Shown: in pieces, positions 18,443 through 27,269 of the stretch
Layout: every line of letters begins with the position of its first letter
How positions within the stretch are numbered: the first letter of the stretch is position 1
Assembly: GCF_000174355.1 (NCBI RefSeq)
Contig: NZ_ACIS01000004.1
Coordinates: 128,924 to 192,923, forward strand
Reading direction: 5' to 3'
DNA length: 64,000 nt
From: Pseudogulbenkiania ferrooxidans 2002
Lineage (GTDB): Bacteria; Pseudomonadota; Gammaproteobacteria; Burkholderiales; Chromobacteriaceae
The notes under the pieces: generated by a model
Seen by the model: the letters and a program-made list of their open reading frames with translations, nothing else
The model's database searches: none
What the model was told of the DNA's origin: nothing
Position numbers and translations under genes: made by a program

Positions 18443-18487
18443 TCAGGGTTGCCATCGCCAGCTGGCCAGGTTGGGCAGGAATTTCAT
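18443..18487 (-). CDS. Candidate trp leader peptide
   Basis: A 14-codon frame, MKFLPNLASWRWQP, in the gap between gph and trpE, with two Trp codons at positions 10 and 12. Such Trp-rich leaders control trpE by attenuation in many proteobacteria. It ends 52 bp before the trpE start. An 11-bp direct repeat (CCGTTTGCATC on the minus strand) flanks it on both sides. A classic U-tailed terminator was not found in the remaining leader, and the ribosome-binding site is weak, so this is a proposal only. Confidence 0.4.
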   Translation of the reverse strand: MKFLPNLASWRWQP

Positions 18488-18522
18488 GATGCAAACGGTA
18501 TCCAGAAATGCGTCAGACAATG

Positions 18523-19191
18523 TCAGGTATTCTTAAACAAATCGTAGAGTTCGACAAGGCTGTCCACCACGTGGTCGGCCTCGAGGCTGGCGGCGTCACC
18601 GTAGCCGTAGCTCACCGCCACGGCCAGACTGCCGGCCGCGCGTGCCGCCAGCACGTCGTTGTGCGAGTCGCCGACCATGGCCAGCTCGTCGGGGCGGATG
18701 CCCAGCGTCTGGCAGGCGTGCAGGAGCGGGAGGGCAGAGGGCTTCTTCTCGGGCAGGCTGTCGCCGCCCAGGATCATGCTGAACGAGGAGGCCATGCCGA
18801 GCTCCTCCAGCAGCGGTACCGCCAGCCGTTCCGATTTGTTGGTGATGACCACCTGTGGCAGTTGCAGTGCGCGCAGCAGCCCCAGGGCATCGAGCACGCC
18901 GGCGTAGACGCGGCTGTGTACGTTGAGGTGATCGCGGTAGTACTGCACGAAGAAGGTGAAGCCGCGTTCCCACAGCGCGGGTTCGGCCTGGCCGTCGCGC
19001 TCGTCGGTGATGGCACGGTGCACCAAGCTGGCGATGCCGTCGCCGACATGCTGCTGGATGCGCAGTTCAGCCAGAGCGGGCAGCTTGAGGTACGCGCGCA
19101 TGGCGTTGGCGGCGGCGGCCAGATCGGGGATGGAGTCGACCAGCGTGCCGTCCAGATCGAACGCCACGGCCTTGATGTGTTTTGCTGTCAT
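18523..19191 (-). CDS. gph: Phosphoglycolate phosphatase
   Basis: HAD-superfamily hydrolase that dephosphorylates 2-phosphoglycolate, a product of DNA 3'-end repair. The ATG at 19191 gives 222 residues, the family length. HAD motif I DLDGT is at 12-16 with Asp12 as nucleophile; motif II is VVITNKS; the KKPSALPLL lysine and VGDSHND (motif IV) follow. The frame extends 22 codons upstream of this start, but that sequence is not family-like. It sits in the conserved rpe-gph-trpE neighbourhood. Confidence 0.93.
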   Translation of the reverse strand: MTAKHIKAVAFDLDGTLVDSIPDLAAAANAMRAYLKLPALAELRIQQHVGDGIASLVHRAITDERDGQAEPALWERGFTFFVQYYRDHLNVHSRVYAGVLDALGLLRALQLPQVVITNKSERLAVPLLEELGMASSFSMILGGDSLPEKKPSALPLLHACQTLGIRPDELAMVGDSHNDVLAARAAGSLAVAVSYGYGDAASLEADHVVDSLVELYDLFKNT

Positions 19192-19285
19192 GGGGTGCGT
19201 GAAAGTGAGCGCCTGCACGGGCAGGCGGAAACGGTTGTCCTGCCCGCGAGTATACACCAGGCGCTGGCGCCGACCGCGCCGCGGC

Positions 19286-20035
19286 TCACGGCAGGGCGCG
19301 GATGTCGGCCACCGGCTCTTCGCCGAAGCGGGGCCCCAGCAGATAGTCCAGCAGTTTGCCGGCGGCGGCTTCCGGACTGTCCAGCGCGCCTTCCTGCTTG
19401 AGGGCGAGGAAGCGTGGCAGGTTGGGGAAGCTCTCCGGTGCGGCGTGGCGGATTTCGGCCTGCATGTCGGTATCGATCACGCCGGGGTAGACCGCGGCGA
19501 CCCGTACAGGGTTGGCCGAAGCCGCCTGTTCCACGGCGAGGTGGCGGCTGAAGTGGTCCAGTCCCGCCTTGCCGCTGCCGTAAACGCCCCAGCCCGGGTA
19601 GGCCTTTACTGCGGCGCCGGAGGAAACATTGAGGATGCGGCGGTCGCTCCAGGCGGCGGTGTCGGCAAGGAAACGGTTGCTCAGCACCATCGGTGCCGCC
19701 AGGTTGAGGCTCAGGGCGTGACGCAAGGCATGGTCGTCGTAGTGGCCGGCCACCGCGATCGGCCAGACCACCCCGGCGTTGTTGATCAGCAGTATCTGCC
19801 CGTCCCGGGGCAGGGTGGCCAGGGCGCGGGCGATGGCGCTGTCCTGCTGGGCCGGGTCGCTCAGGTCGGTACTGAGCCAGTGCAGTTGCCCGGGGTGGGC
19901 TTCGGCCAACCGGGCCAGGCCTTCGCCCTGGCTGCGCGCCAGCGCCGCCACGCAGAAACCGCGTGCCAGCAGGTTGCTGCACAGGGCGAGCCCCAGTCCA
20001 CGCGAGGCTCCGGTGACGATGGCGGCGCTGGACAT
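19286..20035 (-). CDS. SDR-family oxidoreductase (sepiapterin-reductase-like)
   Basis: Short-chain dehydrogenase/reductase, 249 residues, NAD(P)-dependent. TGASRGLG is near residues 8-15, NNAG near 85-88, a catalytic serine in NVSSGA, and YGSGK gives the Tyr-x3-Lys pair. The sequence style (VYPGVIDTDMQAEIR) resembles the sepiapterin reductase or YueD-like group. Its substrate is unknown. It starts 2 bp after the rpe stop on the minus strand, so it is an insertion into the usual rpe-gph pair. It carries two exact copies of the 12-mer in opposite orientations. Confidence 0.88.
   Translation of the reverse strand: MSSAAIVTGASRGLGLALCSNLLARGFCVAALARSQGEGLARLAEAHPGQLHWLSTDLSDPAQQDSAIARALATLPRDGQILLINNAGVVWPIAVAGHYDDHALRHALSLNLAAPMVLSNRFLADTAAWSDRRILNVSSGAAVKAYPGWGVYGSGKAGLDHFSRHLAVEQAASANPVRVAAVYPGVIDTDMQAEIRHAAPESFPNLPRFLALKQEGALDSPEAAAGKLLDYLLGPRFGEEPVADIRALP
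19510..19521 (+). repeat. Uptake-sequence-like 12-mer
   Basis: Exact copy inside the SDR gene, antisense to it; the gene reads the stretch as Ser-Ala-Asn-Pro. Confidence 0.75.
19900..19911 (-). repeat. Uptake-sequence-like 12-mer
   Basis: Second exact copy inside the SDR gene, in the sense direction (Arg-Leu-Ala-Glu). Confidence 0.75.
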
Positions 20036-20037
20036 GG

Positions 20038-20718
20038 TCAGCCTGCCTTGGCCAGCTCGGCGCGCATGGCGTCGATAGTGGCCTTGTAGTCGTCGGTGCC
20101 GTAGATGGCGGAGCCGGCCACGAAGGTGTCGGCGCCGGCCGCGGCGATCTCGGCGATATTGTCGATTTTCACGCCGCCGTCCACTTCCAGCCAGATTTCG
20201 CCGCCATGGGCTGCGGTGTACTCGTCGATGCGGCGACGCGCCTCGCGCACCTTGTTCAGCGTCTGCGGAATGAACTTCTGGCCGCCGAAGCCGGGGTTGA
20301 CCGACATCAGCAGAATCATGTCGATCTTGTCCATGACGTGGTCGAGGAAGGACAGCGGGGTGGCCGGGTTGAACACCAGGCCGGCCTTGCAGCCGGCATC
20401 CTTGATCAGGCCCAAGGTACGGTCGATGTGGTGCGAGGCCTCCGGGTGGAAAGTGATTATATCGGCGCCGGCCTTGGCGAAGCTGGCGGCGAGTGCATCG
20501 ACCGGTGTCACCATCAGGTGCACGTCGATCGGGGCGCTGGTGTGCGGGCGGATGGCTTCGCAGACCAGCGGGCCGACAGTCAGGTTGGGCACGTAATGGT
20601 TGTCCATCACGTCGAAGTGGATGATGTCGGCACCGGCGGCGATGACGTCACGGACTTCTTCGCCAAGGCGGGCGAAGTCGGCGGAAAGCAGGCTGGGGGC
20701 GATGCGGAATGGGCGCAT
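20038..20718 (-). CDS. rpe: Ribulose-phosphate 3-epimerase
   Basis: Interconverts ribulose 5-phosphate and xylulose 5-phosphate in the pentose phosphate pathway. The ATG at 20718 gives 226 residues starting [15 protein letters not shown], the standard N-terminus. Motifs include [12 protein letters not shown] (metal ligands), [18 protein letters not shown] and EVDGGV. An upstream in-frame ATG would add 15 hydrophobic residues that the family lacks. It is the first gene of the minus-strand group rpe-SDR-gph-trpE and diverges from apaG, with 145 bp between them for both promoters. Confidence 0.96.
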   Translation of the reverse strand: MRPFRIAPSLLSADFARLGEEVRDVIAAGADIIHFDVMDNHYVPNLTVGPLVCEAIRPHTSAPIDVHLMVTPVDALAASFAKAGADIITFHPEASHHIDRTLGLIKDAGCKAGLVFNPATPLSFLDHVMDKIDMILLMSVNPGFGGQKFIPQTLNKVREARRRIDEYTAAHGGEIWLEVDGGVKIDNIAEIAAAGADTFVAGSAIYGTDDYKATIDAMRAELAKAG

Positions 20719-20863
20719 GAGATGAACTAACAAGCTGGACAGAAAAGCGAATTGTAGCCCCATCGTCGGGCAGCGTCATGCTTCGCGCCCCGGTCCGGGG
20801 CGGGATTGCTGCTAGAATGGGAACATCGGCGCCGCCCGGCCCGCCTGAACGGATCCCCAAGCA

Positions 20864-21244
20864 ATGGCAAACAAAGAATACTGTGTCGAAGTCACTGCCG
20901 AATCCTCCTACGTGGAAGAGCGCTCCAACGTGGCGGCGGATGTCTATGTGTTCAGCTACCGCATCAGGCTGACCAACAGCGGTACCAAAACCGCCCAGTT
21001 GATCAGCCGGCACTGGTTCATTACCGAAGCCGACGGCAAGGTGCAGGAAGTGCGTGGCATGGGGGTGGTGGGGGAAAATCCGCGACTGGAACCGGGGCAG
21101 AGCTACGAGTACAGCAGTTGGTCGCAGATCGGCACGCCGTTCGGCACCATGAAGGGCAGCTACCAGATGCTGGCGGACGACGGCCAGCGTTTCGAGGCAG
21201 AAATTCCCGAGTTCCAGCTGGTCGCTCCGCGCGTGTTGCACTGA
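20864..21244 (+). CDS. apaG: ApaG protein
   Basis: A 126-residue ApaG/DUF525 protein with an immunoglobulin-like beta fold, known to bind divalent metals and linked genetically to Co2+ sensitivity and diadenosine tetraphosphate metabolism. Family landmarks are RIRLTNSGTKTAQLISRHW, VVGENPRLEPG and SYEYSSWSQIGTPFGTMKG. Complete length. Its mechanism is not settled. Confidence 0.93.
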   Translation: MANKEYCVEVTAESSYVEERSNVAADVYVFSYRIRLTNSGTKTAQLISRHWFITEADGKVQEVRGMGVVGENPRLEPGQSYEYSSWSQIGTPFGTMKGSYQMLADDGQRFEAEIPEFQLVAPRVLH

Positions 21245-21256
21245 GTCGGGCCCGGC

Positions 21257-21346
21257 CTAGCGTTTGGGCCAGGTCCACCATACGATGAAGCCGGCAAGCC
21301 CAAGGGCAAGGGCGGCTTCGGCAAGCAGTATCCACATCGGCATCAT
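21257..21346 (-). CDS. Candidate 29-residue single-span membrane protein
   Basis: A short frame convergent with apaG encodes 29 residues: a start MMPMW, one hydrophobic segment of about 20 residues, then an aromatic and basic end WWTWPKR. The layout (one span, aromatic belt, positive tail) is that of a real membrane miniprotein, and I recall similar roughly 30-residue hypothetical proteins in related bacteria. The upstream ribosome-binding site is poor. The frame lies in the 180-bp gap between apaG and the exporter gene. Confidence 0.45.
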   Translation of the reverse strand: MMPMWILLAEAALALGLAGFIVWWTWPKR

Positions 21347-21424
21347 CCCGGTGAGGTTGATAGGGCGACGGGGCGGCCCCACCTGTCCATCATCGGCCAA
21401 GCTCGGCAAACAGGCAAACCCACC

Positions 21425-23218
21425 ATGCGTTTCACCCACAGCGGCCCGGCGCCCAAAGATCGCAACGACCTCAAAACCCTGAAAACCTTGCTGCCCTACC
21501 TCTGGGCGTTCAAATGGCGGGTTTTGCTGGCGATGACCTGTCTGGTGCTGGCCAAGGTCGCCAACGTCAGCGTTCCGCTCTACCTGAAGGATATCGTCGA
21601 TCAGTTGTCGGTGCCGGCCACCCTGCTGGCGATCCCGGTGGCGGCGCTGCTCGGTTACGGCCTGGCCCGGCTGATGGCCGGTCTGCTGGGGGAGATTCGC
21701 GACGCCATCTTCGCCCGCGTCATCCAGGGCGCGGTCCGCACCGTGGCGCGCTCGGTGTTCGAGCACCTGTTCAAGCTGTCGCTGCGCTTTCATCTGGATC
21801 GCCAGACCGGCGGCATGAGCCGCGACATCGAACGCGGCACCCGCGGCATCGGTTTCCTGCTCAATTTCACCGCGTTCAACATCCTGCCGACGCTGCTGGA
21901 AATTCTGATGGTGGCAGTCATCCTGCTGCACCGCTACAACGGCTGGTTTGCCGTGGTCACGCTGGGGACCATCGCGGTGTACATCACGTTTACGCTGACC
22001 GTCACCGAGTGGCGCACGGTGTTCCGTCGCAGCATGAACGAACTCGATTCCAAGGCCAATGCCAAGGCGATCGACGCGCTGATCAACTACGAGACGGTCA
22101 AGTACTTCAATAACGAAGCCTACGAGTCGGCTCGCTACGACACGAATCTCGCCGCCTGGGAAGAGTCGGCGATCAAGAACCAGGTATCGCTGTCCTTCCT
22201 CAACGCCGGGCAGGGCGTCATTATCGCGGCCGGTACAACGCTGATCATGGTGCTGGCGGCGCGGGGGGTGGTGGATCACACCATGACCGTCGGCGACGTG
22301 GTGCTGGTGTCGGCCTACCTGACCCAGCTCTACTCGCCGCTGCATTTTCTCGGCTTCATCTACCGCGAGATCAAGCACTCGCTGGCCGACATGGAGCGCA
22401 TGTTCGGCCTGCTGGAAACCCATGCCGAGGTGGCTGACGACGCCGGGGCCGAGGTGCTGGCGACCCGTGCCGCCGGGGTGCGCTTCGAGCATGTCGACTT
22501 CGGCTATGACGCCAAGCGTCAGATTCTGCACGATGTCAGCCTGAGCATCCCGCCGGGACGCACGCTGGCGGTGGTTGGAGCGAGCGGGGCGGGCAAGTCG
22601 ACCTTGTCGCGGCTCTTGTTCCGTTTCTACGACGTCACTGCCGGCGGCATCAGCATCAACGGCACCGACATCCGCCAGATGACGCAGGACAGCCTGCGTG
22701 CCCACATCGGCATCGTGCCGCAGGATACCGTACTGTTCAACGACAGCATCTACTACAACATCGCTTACGGCCGTCCCGGTGCCAGCCGCGAGGAGATCAT
22801 CGAGGCGGCCAAGTCGGCGCACATCCACGATTTCGTGGTTGGTCTGCCGGACGGTTACGACACCCTGGTGGGCGAGCGCGGCCTGAAGTTGTCCGGCGGC
22901 GAGAAGCAGCGCGTGGCGATTGCCCGCACCATCCTGAAGAATCCGCCGATCCTGGTATTCGACGAGGCGACCAGTGCGCTCGATTCGCGCACCGAGAAGG
23001 CGATCCAGCACGAGCTGGCCGAGATTTCGGCCAACCGCACCACGCTGATTATCGCGCACCGCTTGTCGACGGTGGTTGACGCCGACGAGATCGTGGTGCT
23101 GGACGGCGGCCGCGTGATCGAGCGCGGCAGCCATCGCCAGCTGGTCGAGCAGAACGGTCGCTACGCGGAGATGTGGCTGCTGCAACAGGAGAGCGAGAGT
23201 ACGGCTGAGGTGCTATAA
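21425..23218 (+). CDS. Atm1-type ABC exporter (fused membrane and ATPase)
   Basis: Half-transporter of the ABCB7/Atm1 class, 597 residues, working as a homodimer in the inner membrane. Six transmembrane helices occupy about residues 30-320; YETVKYFNNEAYESARYD is the characteristic Atm1 stretch. The ATPase has Walker A GASGAGKS, signature LSGGEKQR and Walker B LVFDEATSALD. Bacterial homologues export glutathione conjugates or polysulfides and give metal resistance. The gene is monocistronic with its own terminator. A single-mismatch 12-mer lies at 23025-23036. Confidence 0.93.
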   Translation: MRFTHSGPAPKDRNDLKTLKTLLPYLWAFKWRVLLAMTCLVLAKVANVSVPLYLKDIVDQLSVPATLLAIPVAALLGYGLARLMAGLLGEIRDAIFARVIQGAVRTVARSVFEHLFKLSLRFHLDRQTGGMSRDIERGTRGIGFLLNFTAFNILPTLLEILMVAVILLHRYNGWFAVVTLGTIAVYITFTLTVTEWRTVFRRSMNELDSKANAKAIDALINYETVKYFNNEAYESARYDTNLAAWEESAIKNQVSLSFLNAGQGVIIAAGTTLIMVLAARGVVDHTMTVGDVVLVSAYLTQLYSPLHFLGFIYREIKHSLADMERMFGLLETHAEVADDAGAEVLATRAAGVRFEHVDFGYDAKRQILHDVSLSIPPGRTLAVVGASGAGKSTLSRLLFRFYDVTAGGISINGTDIRQMTQDSLRAHIGIVPQDTVLFNDSIYYNIAYGRPGASREEIIEAAKSAHIHDFVVGLPDGYDTLVGERGLKLSGGEKQRVAIARTILKNPPILVFDEATSALDSRTEKAIQHELAEISANRTTLIIAHRLSTVVDADEIVVLDGGRVIERGSHRQLVEQNGRYAEMWLLQQESESTAEVL

Positions 23219-23266
23219 CATTTGGTTATTTGATCGAATTTTGATTTGTTTTTGGTAATAGGTTTG

Positions 23267-23291
23267 AGGGGGCTTCATCGCCCCCTTTTTG
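23267..23291 (+). terminator. Terminator after the Atm1-type exporter gene
   Basis: Stem GGGGGC / GCCCCC (23268-23273 and 23280-23285), loop TTCATC, followed by TTTTT. Confidence 0.85.
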
Positions 23292-23704
23292 CTGTCGCAT
23301 AACATTATCCGAATCCCCTCCCGAATCCCGAAGGTCATCTCGCTGAGCCAGCGTGAGGGTACGTTGCTTGACGCAAGGCTGCGTCTTTTGATCTGCGCCG
23401 GTCCAATGGGCGGAAAGGCCCGTCGTTGCAGGCTTGGCACGGGTGGGTGAGTTTATTTCTCTGGGGTGGGTGACGCGTTGCTGGATGCCGCGGCAACGGG
23501 CGGAAGGACGTGTCGGCGGCGTAGCCGGGAAGCCTGGCGGGAGACGGTGCCGGCTTGCTGTGTTTCGCCAGATTTTTTGCCTTCATGACACTTGGACGAA
23601 GGGCATGCTAGAGTCGATTGGGTAGCAGAAACACCTATAACATTTTCTTAGCAAGCTCGCCGGCAGGGTTCTCAGTCTGGGCCCGCCGTGCGTTAGGATC
23701 CGAC
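23292..23704. other. Intergenic region upstream of pepD
   Basis: About 410 bp without a supportable gene. A 6-bp inverted repeat CGTTGC/GCAACG sits near 23477-23500. A minus-strand 83-codon frame (23335-23586) has no ribosome-binding site and looks like noise. The pepD promoter presumably lies near the right end, but I could not fix it. Confidence 0.4.
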
Positions 23705-25162
23705 GTGACAGCCATCGCAGAACTCGAACCACGCGAAGTGTGGGAGCACTTCCAGACCCTGTGCGAGATTCCTCGCCCCTCCAAGCACGAACAGCATCTG
23801 CGCGACTACCTGCAGGGCTGGGCGGAATTGAAAGGCTTGTCGACGCAGGTCGACCGTGCCGGCAATCTGATCATCCGGAAGCCGGCCACCCCTGGGCTGG
23901 AAAACCGGCGCGGGGTGGTGCTGCAAGCCCATCTCGACATGGTGTGCCAGGCCAACTCCGGCACGGAGCATGACTTTTTCCAGGACCCGATTCGGCCAGT
24001 CCTGCGCGATGGCTGGCTAGTGGCGGAAGACACCACGCTGGGTGCCGACAACGGCATCGGCGTGGCGCTGGCGTTGGCAGTGCTGGCCAGCGATACCGTG
24101 GCCCATGGGCCGGTCGAGGTGCTGCTGACGGTGGATGAGGAGGCCGGTATGGGGGGCGCCCTCGGGTTGGACACCGGTGTGCTCGAAGGCGATCTGCTGA
24201 TCAACATCGATACCGAGGACTGGGGGGAGTTCTACCTCGGCTGCGCAGGGGGTGTGGACGTCAATGTGCGCCGCGCTTATGCCGTCGAGGCGTTGCCGGC
24301 CGGCTATGCGGTGGGGCGCCTGTCGGTCAAGGGGCTGCGTGGCGGCCACTCCGGGGTGGACATCCACGAGGAACGTGGCAATGCCAACAAGTTGCTGATC
24401 CGGCTGATCCGCGAGCTCGAACACGAGCTGGCGCTGCGTGTGGTCTCGTTCCAGGGCGGCTCGGCGCGCAATGCGCTGGCGCGCGAAGCCTTCGCCGTGG
24501 TGGCTTATCCGGTTGCCGCCGCCGAAAAGCTGGTGGCGCGGCTGGACGCGTTCCAGCAGGCGGCACGTTTCGAGCTGGCGGGCGTGGACGAAGGGGTGGC
24601 ACTGACACTGGAGCCGGCTTCGGCCAACGTGACCATGTCTCCGGACGATCAGCGCGTGATTTTCGCGACCTTGCTCGCCGCTCCACATGGAGTGCGGCGC
24701 ATGAGCCGCCGTGTGCCGGGCGTGGTGGAGACCTCCAACAACCTGGGGGTGATTGCGCTGGACCAGGGCAAGCTGTTCGCCAATTTCATGGTGCGCTCGT
24801 TGCTGGACGCCGGGGCGCGGCAATTGGCCGACGAGATCGAGAGCCTGTTCGGGCTGATCGGTGCCGAGGTGGAGAGAGAGGGTCAGTACCCCGGCTGGGC
24901 GCCGAATCCGCAGTCGTCGCTGCTGGAACTGTTCCAGCAGGTCTACGAGCGTGAATACGGTCGCCGGGCCGAGGTGAAAGTGATCCACGCCGGCCTTGAG
25001 TGCGGCATTCTGGGCGGCAAATACCCGCACATGGACATGGTGTCGTTCGGCCCGGATATCCGCGGCGCCCATGCACCGGGCGAGCGGGTGCGGGTCGAGA
25101 CGGTCGGCCACGCCTGGCGGCTGCTGCAGGCCGTGCTGGTGGTCGTGCCCGAACGCGCCTGA
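23705..25162 (+). CDS. pepD: Aminoacyl-histidine dipeptidase (peptidase D)
   Basis: Zinc dipeptidase of the M20 family that cleaves Xaa-His and other dipeptides in the cytosol. The GTG at 23705 gives 485 residues, the E. coli PepD length, and a family-like N-terminus (LEPREVWEHFQTLCEIPRPS); AGGA lies upstream. Metal-site residues are visible: His76 and Asp78 (AHLDM), Asp115 (GADNGIG), the catalytic Glu145 and Glu146 (VDEEAGMGG), and a late histidine near GAHAPGERV. GGHSGVDIHEERGNA is the dimerisation-lid stretch. The frame runs 29 codons further upstream without similarity. A single-mismatch 12-mer lies at 24618-24629. Confidence 0.95.
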   Translation: MTAIAELEPREVWEHFQTLCEIPRPSKHEQHLRDYLQGWAELKGLSTQVDRAGNLIIRKPATPGLENRRGVVLQAHLDMVCQANSGTEHDFFQDPIRPVLRDGWLVAEDTTLGADNGIGVALALAVLASDTVAHGPVEVLLTVDEEAGMGGALGLDTGVLEGDLLINIDTEDWGEFYLGCAGGVDVNVRRAYAVEALPAGYAVGRLSVKGLRGGHSGVDIHEERGNANKLLIRLIRELEHELALRVVSFQGGSARNALAREAFAVVAYPVAAAEKLVARLDAFQQAARFELAGVDEGVALTLEPASANVTMSPDDQRVIFATLLAAPHGVRRMSRRVPGVVETSNNLGVIALDQGKLFANFMVRSLLDAGARQLADEIESLFGLIGAEVEREGQYPGWAPNPQSSLLELFQQVYEREYGRRAEVKVIHAGLECGILGGKYPHMDMVSFGPDIRGAHAPGERVRVETVGHAWRLLQAVLVVVPERA

Positions 25163-25179
25163 GGGCTGGTTCCCTGCGA

Positions 25180-25206
25180 CAAGGCCCCGCCTCGAGCAGG
25201 GCCTTG
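25180..25206 (+). terminator. Hairpin after pepD
   Basis: Perfect 8-bp stem CAAGGCCC / GGGCCTTG with an 11-nt loop, 17 bp after the stop. There is no T run, so termination strength is uncertain. Confidence 0.5.
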
Positions 25207-25311
25207 CGTTGTGAGGCGCCGGTGGATCGTTCCAGTCAGGCTGTTCCTCTGTTCTGCCGCAACGGCGGCTTTGTCAGTGACCTGGTGGTTGCGATTGGCG
25301 GCGGCGCCGAA

Positions 25312-26118
25312 TCAGCGCGACAGTTCGGTCACGGCATGGCGGATCAGCCAGTGGGCGATGGACATCGACTGCGGGATAAGGGGAAGGTCGTCGATGGGAA
25401 ACCAGGCGGCGTGCTCGATCTCGCCCTCTTGCGGCACGATGTCGCCGCCGGCGTACTCGGCGGTGAAGGCCAGCATCAGCGAATGCGGGAACGGCCACGA
25501 TTGGGAGCCGACGTAACGCAGGTTCTTCAGCCGCACTCCCACTTCCTCGAACGCTTCGCGATGCACGCACTCTTCCAGCGTTTCACCGGCTTCGACGAAG
25601 CCGGCCAGGGCGCTGTAGATGCCGGGTGCGAAATGCGGCGCGCGTGCCAGCAGCAGTTCCTGCCCACGATAGATCGCCACCATCATGGCCGGCGACAGGC
25701 GTGGGTAGTAGAGCTGGCCGCAGTGCGGGCAATGCCGTCCCTGGTCGTGCTCGTGCTGCTGCAGCGGGGTCGCGCAGTGGCCGCAGAAACGGTGGGTGCG
25801 GCGGAACTGGCGCAATTGTGCCGCACGCGCCAGCGCAGGAGCCAGCTCGGCCGGCAGCTGCAACAGCGCCTGGCGCAGGCTCACCCATTCGCCGCTCGTC
25901 GGCATCGGCCCCACCAGCTCGCCCTGGAACAAGTTGACCCCGCCCAGTTGCGCCAGGAACAGCCGCTCGGTCAGCGGCCAGCTCGCGGCTTCGCTGCCGG
26001 GCAGCGTGCCGTTGACGAGCAGCAAGCGCTGTTCGTCGAACACGCACCACCGGGCGGGCAGGGACAGGTCGGGTTGGCTCGGCAGATCAAAGGACATGGG
26101 TGGCATCCAGTTGGACAT
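25312..26118 (-). CDS. nudC: NADH pyrophosphatase / RNA decapping enzyme NudC
   Basis: Hydrolyses NADH and removes NAD caps from RNA. It has 268 residues. The zinc ribbon has Cys112, Cys115, Cys130 and Cys133 (FCGHC and CPHC). The Nudix box covers 173-195 with GET...REAFEEVGV, and SQSWPFPHS (205-213) is the NudC-specific motif downstream of the box. The ATG used is only 4 bp after the stop of the preceding ybdK-type gene and has no Shine-Dalgarno; internal ATGs at codons 5 and 8 are alternatives. The close spacing suggests translational coupling. Confidence 0.94.
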   Translation of the reverse strand: MSNWMPPMSFDLPSQPDLSLPARWCVFDEQRLLLVNGTLPGSEAASWPLTERLFLAQLGGVNLFQGELVGPMPTSGEWVSLRQALLQLPAELAPALARAAQLRQFRRTHRFCGHCATPLQQHEHDQGRHCPHCGQLYYPRLSPAMMVAIYRGQELLLARAPHFAPGIYSALAGFVEAGETLEECVHREAFEEVGVRLKNLRYVGSQSWPFPHSLMLAFTAEYAGGDIVPQEGEIEHAAWFPIDDLPLIPQSMSIAHWLIRHAVTELSR

Positions 26119-26122
26119 TACG

Positions 26123-27256
26123 TCAGTTTACGCTGAGCGCGGGTGCTTCGTACATCCAGAACTCGCTCTGGCGGCGCACCACTTCGGACAGCGAGCCGCT
26201 GTCGTCGTAGACCTGGCGCAGCCAATGGCTGTCGAGGCGGCGCTGCAGGATCCGCTCGCGCAAGGCATTGTGCTGTGCCTCGATGCCGAGCGCCTGTGCA
26301 TGCGGCAATAGCCCGTTGAGGGTGTCCAGCATGTCTTCCAGCAGGCTGGTCTGGCGCTTCTTCACGCCGTCCACCAGCACCGCGTCGTAGCCGAAGCGGC
26401 ACGCCTGGAAGCGGTTGTAGCTGTAGGTCAGGTAATGGGCCGGCGAGATATCGTCCCAGCCATCTTCGAAGCATTGCCGGGCCAGCATTTGGGCGTACGC
26501 CGCCAGCAGCACTGGGGTATCCACCCCCAGCGGGGTGTCGCAGATGCGGATTTCCACCGTGCCGTATTCCGGCTTGGGGCGGATATCCCAGTAAAAGTCC
26601 TTCATGCTCGCCACGATGCCGAGATCGGCCATGCCGGTGAAGTAGTCGTTGAACTCGTCCCAGTTGCCGACGCACGGCATCGAGCCGGATAGCGGAAAAG
26701 CGTTGACGCTGGTCAACCGCGAACTCTGGAACAACGTATCGACTCCCTGGTGGAACGGCGACGAGGCCGACAGGGCGATGAAGTGCGGAATGTAGCGCGA
26801 CAGGTAGTGCGTCAGCCGCACCGCGGTGTCGCCATCCGGGCAGCCGATATGAATGTGCTGGCCGTAGACGGTGAACTGCTTGGCGAGGTAGCCGTATAGC
26901 TCGGAAACCAGCTGGTAGCGCTCCTTGGGGTAGATGCGCTGGTCGCTCCAGTGCTGGAATGGGTGGGAGCCGCCACCGGCGAGTCCCAGGTTGAGCTTCT
27001 CGGCCGTGCGTACCAGCAAGGCGCGGATGGCCAGCAGTTCCTCGAGCATGGTGTTGACGTCGCTGTGCACGGCGGTGCCGATCTCGATCATGCCCTGGGT
27101 GATCTCCGGCTTGATGTCGTAGCCGTGCGGGCTGCGCCCGAGTAGGTGCAATAGGTCGTCGGAGCCGCGCGTCAGATTGTAGTCGCGGCGGTTGACGATC
27201 ATCAGCTCCAGTTCCACGCCCAGTGTCAGGGGCTGGCTGGTCGAAAATTCCAGCAT
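26123..27256 (-). CDS. YbdK-family carboxylate-amine ligase
   Basis: Glutamate-cysteine-ligase-like ATP-dependent ligase of the YbdK (GCS2) family, 377 residues. The N-terminus TLGVELELMIVN holds the metal-binding glutamates. GGSHPFQHW, YGQHIHIGCPDG, and GTVEIRICDTPLG follow in family order. E. coli YbdK has weak gamma-glutamylcysteine synthetase activity; the true role is unclear. AAGGAAGG precedes the ATG. It lies 13 bp downstream of a CPA2 antiporter gene and 4 bp upstream of nudC, forming a compact minus-strand trio. Confidence 0.92.
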   Translation of the reverse strand: MLEFSTSQPLTLGVELELMIVNRRDYNLTRGSDDLLHLLGRSPHGYDIKPEITQGMIEIGTAVHSDVNTMLEELLAIRALLVRTAEKLNLGLAGGGSHPFQHWSDQRIYPKERYQLVSELYGYLAKQFTVYGQHIHIGCPDGDTAVRLTHYLSRYIPHFIALSASSPFHQGVDTLFQSSRLTSVNAFPLSGSMPCVGNWDEFNDYFTGMADLGIVASMKDFYWDIRPKPEYGTVEIRICDTPLGVDTPVLLAAYAQMLARQCFEDGWDDISPAHYLTYSYNRFQACRFGYDAVLVDGVKKRQTSLLEDMLDTLNGLLPHAQALGIEAQHNALRERILQRRLDSHWLRQVYDDSGSLSEVVRRQSEFWMYEAPALSVN

Positions 27257-27269
27257 GATCCTTCCTTTC

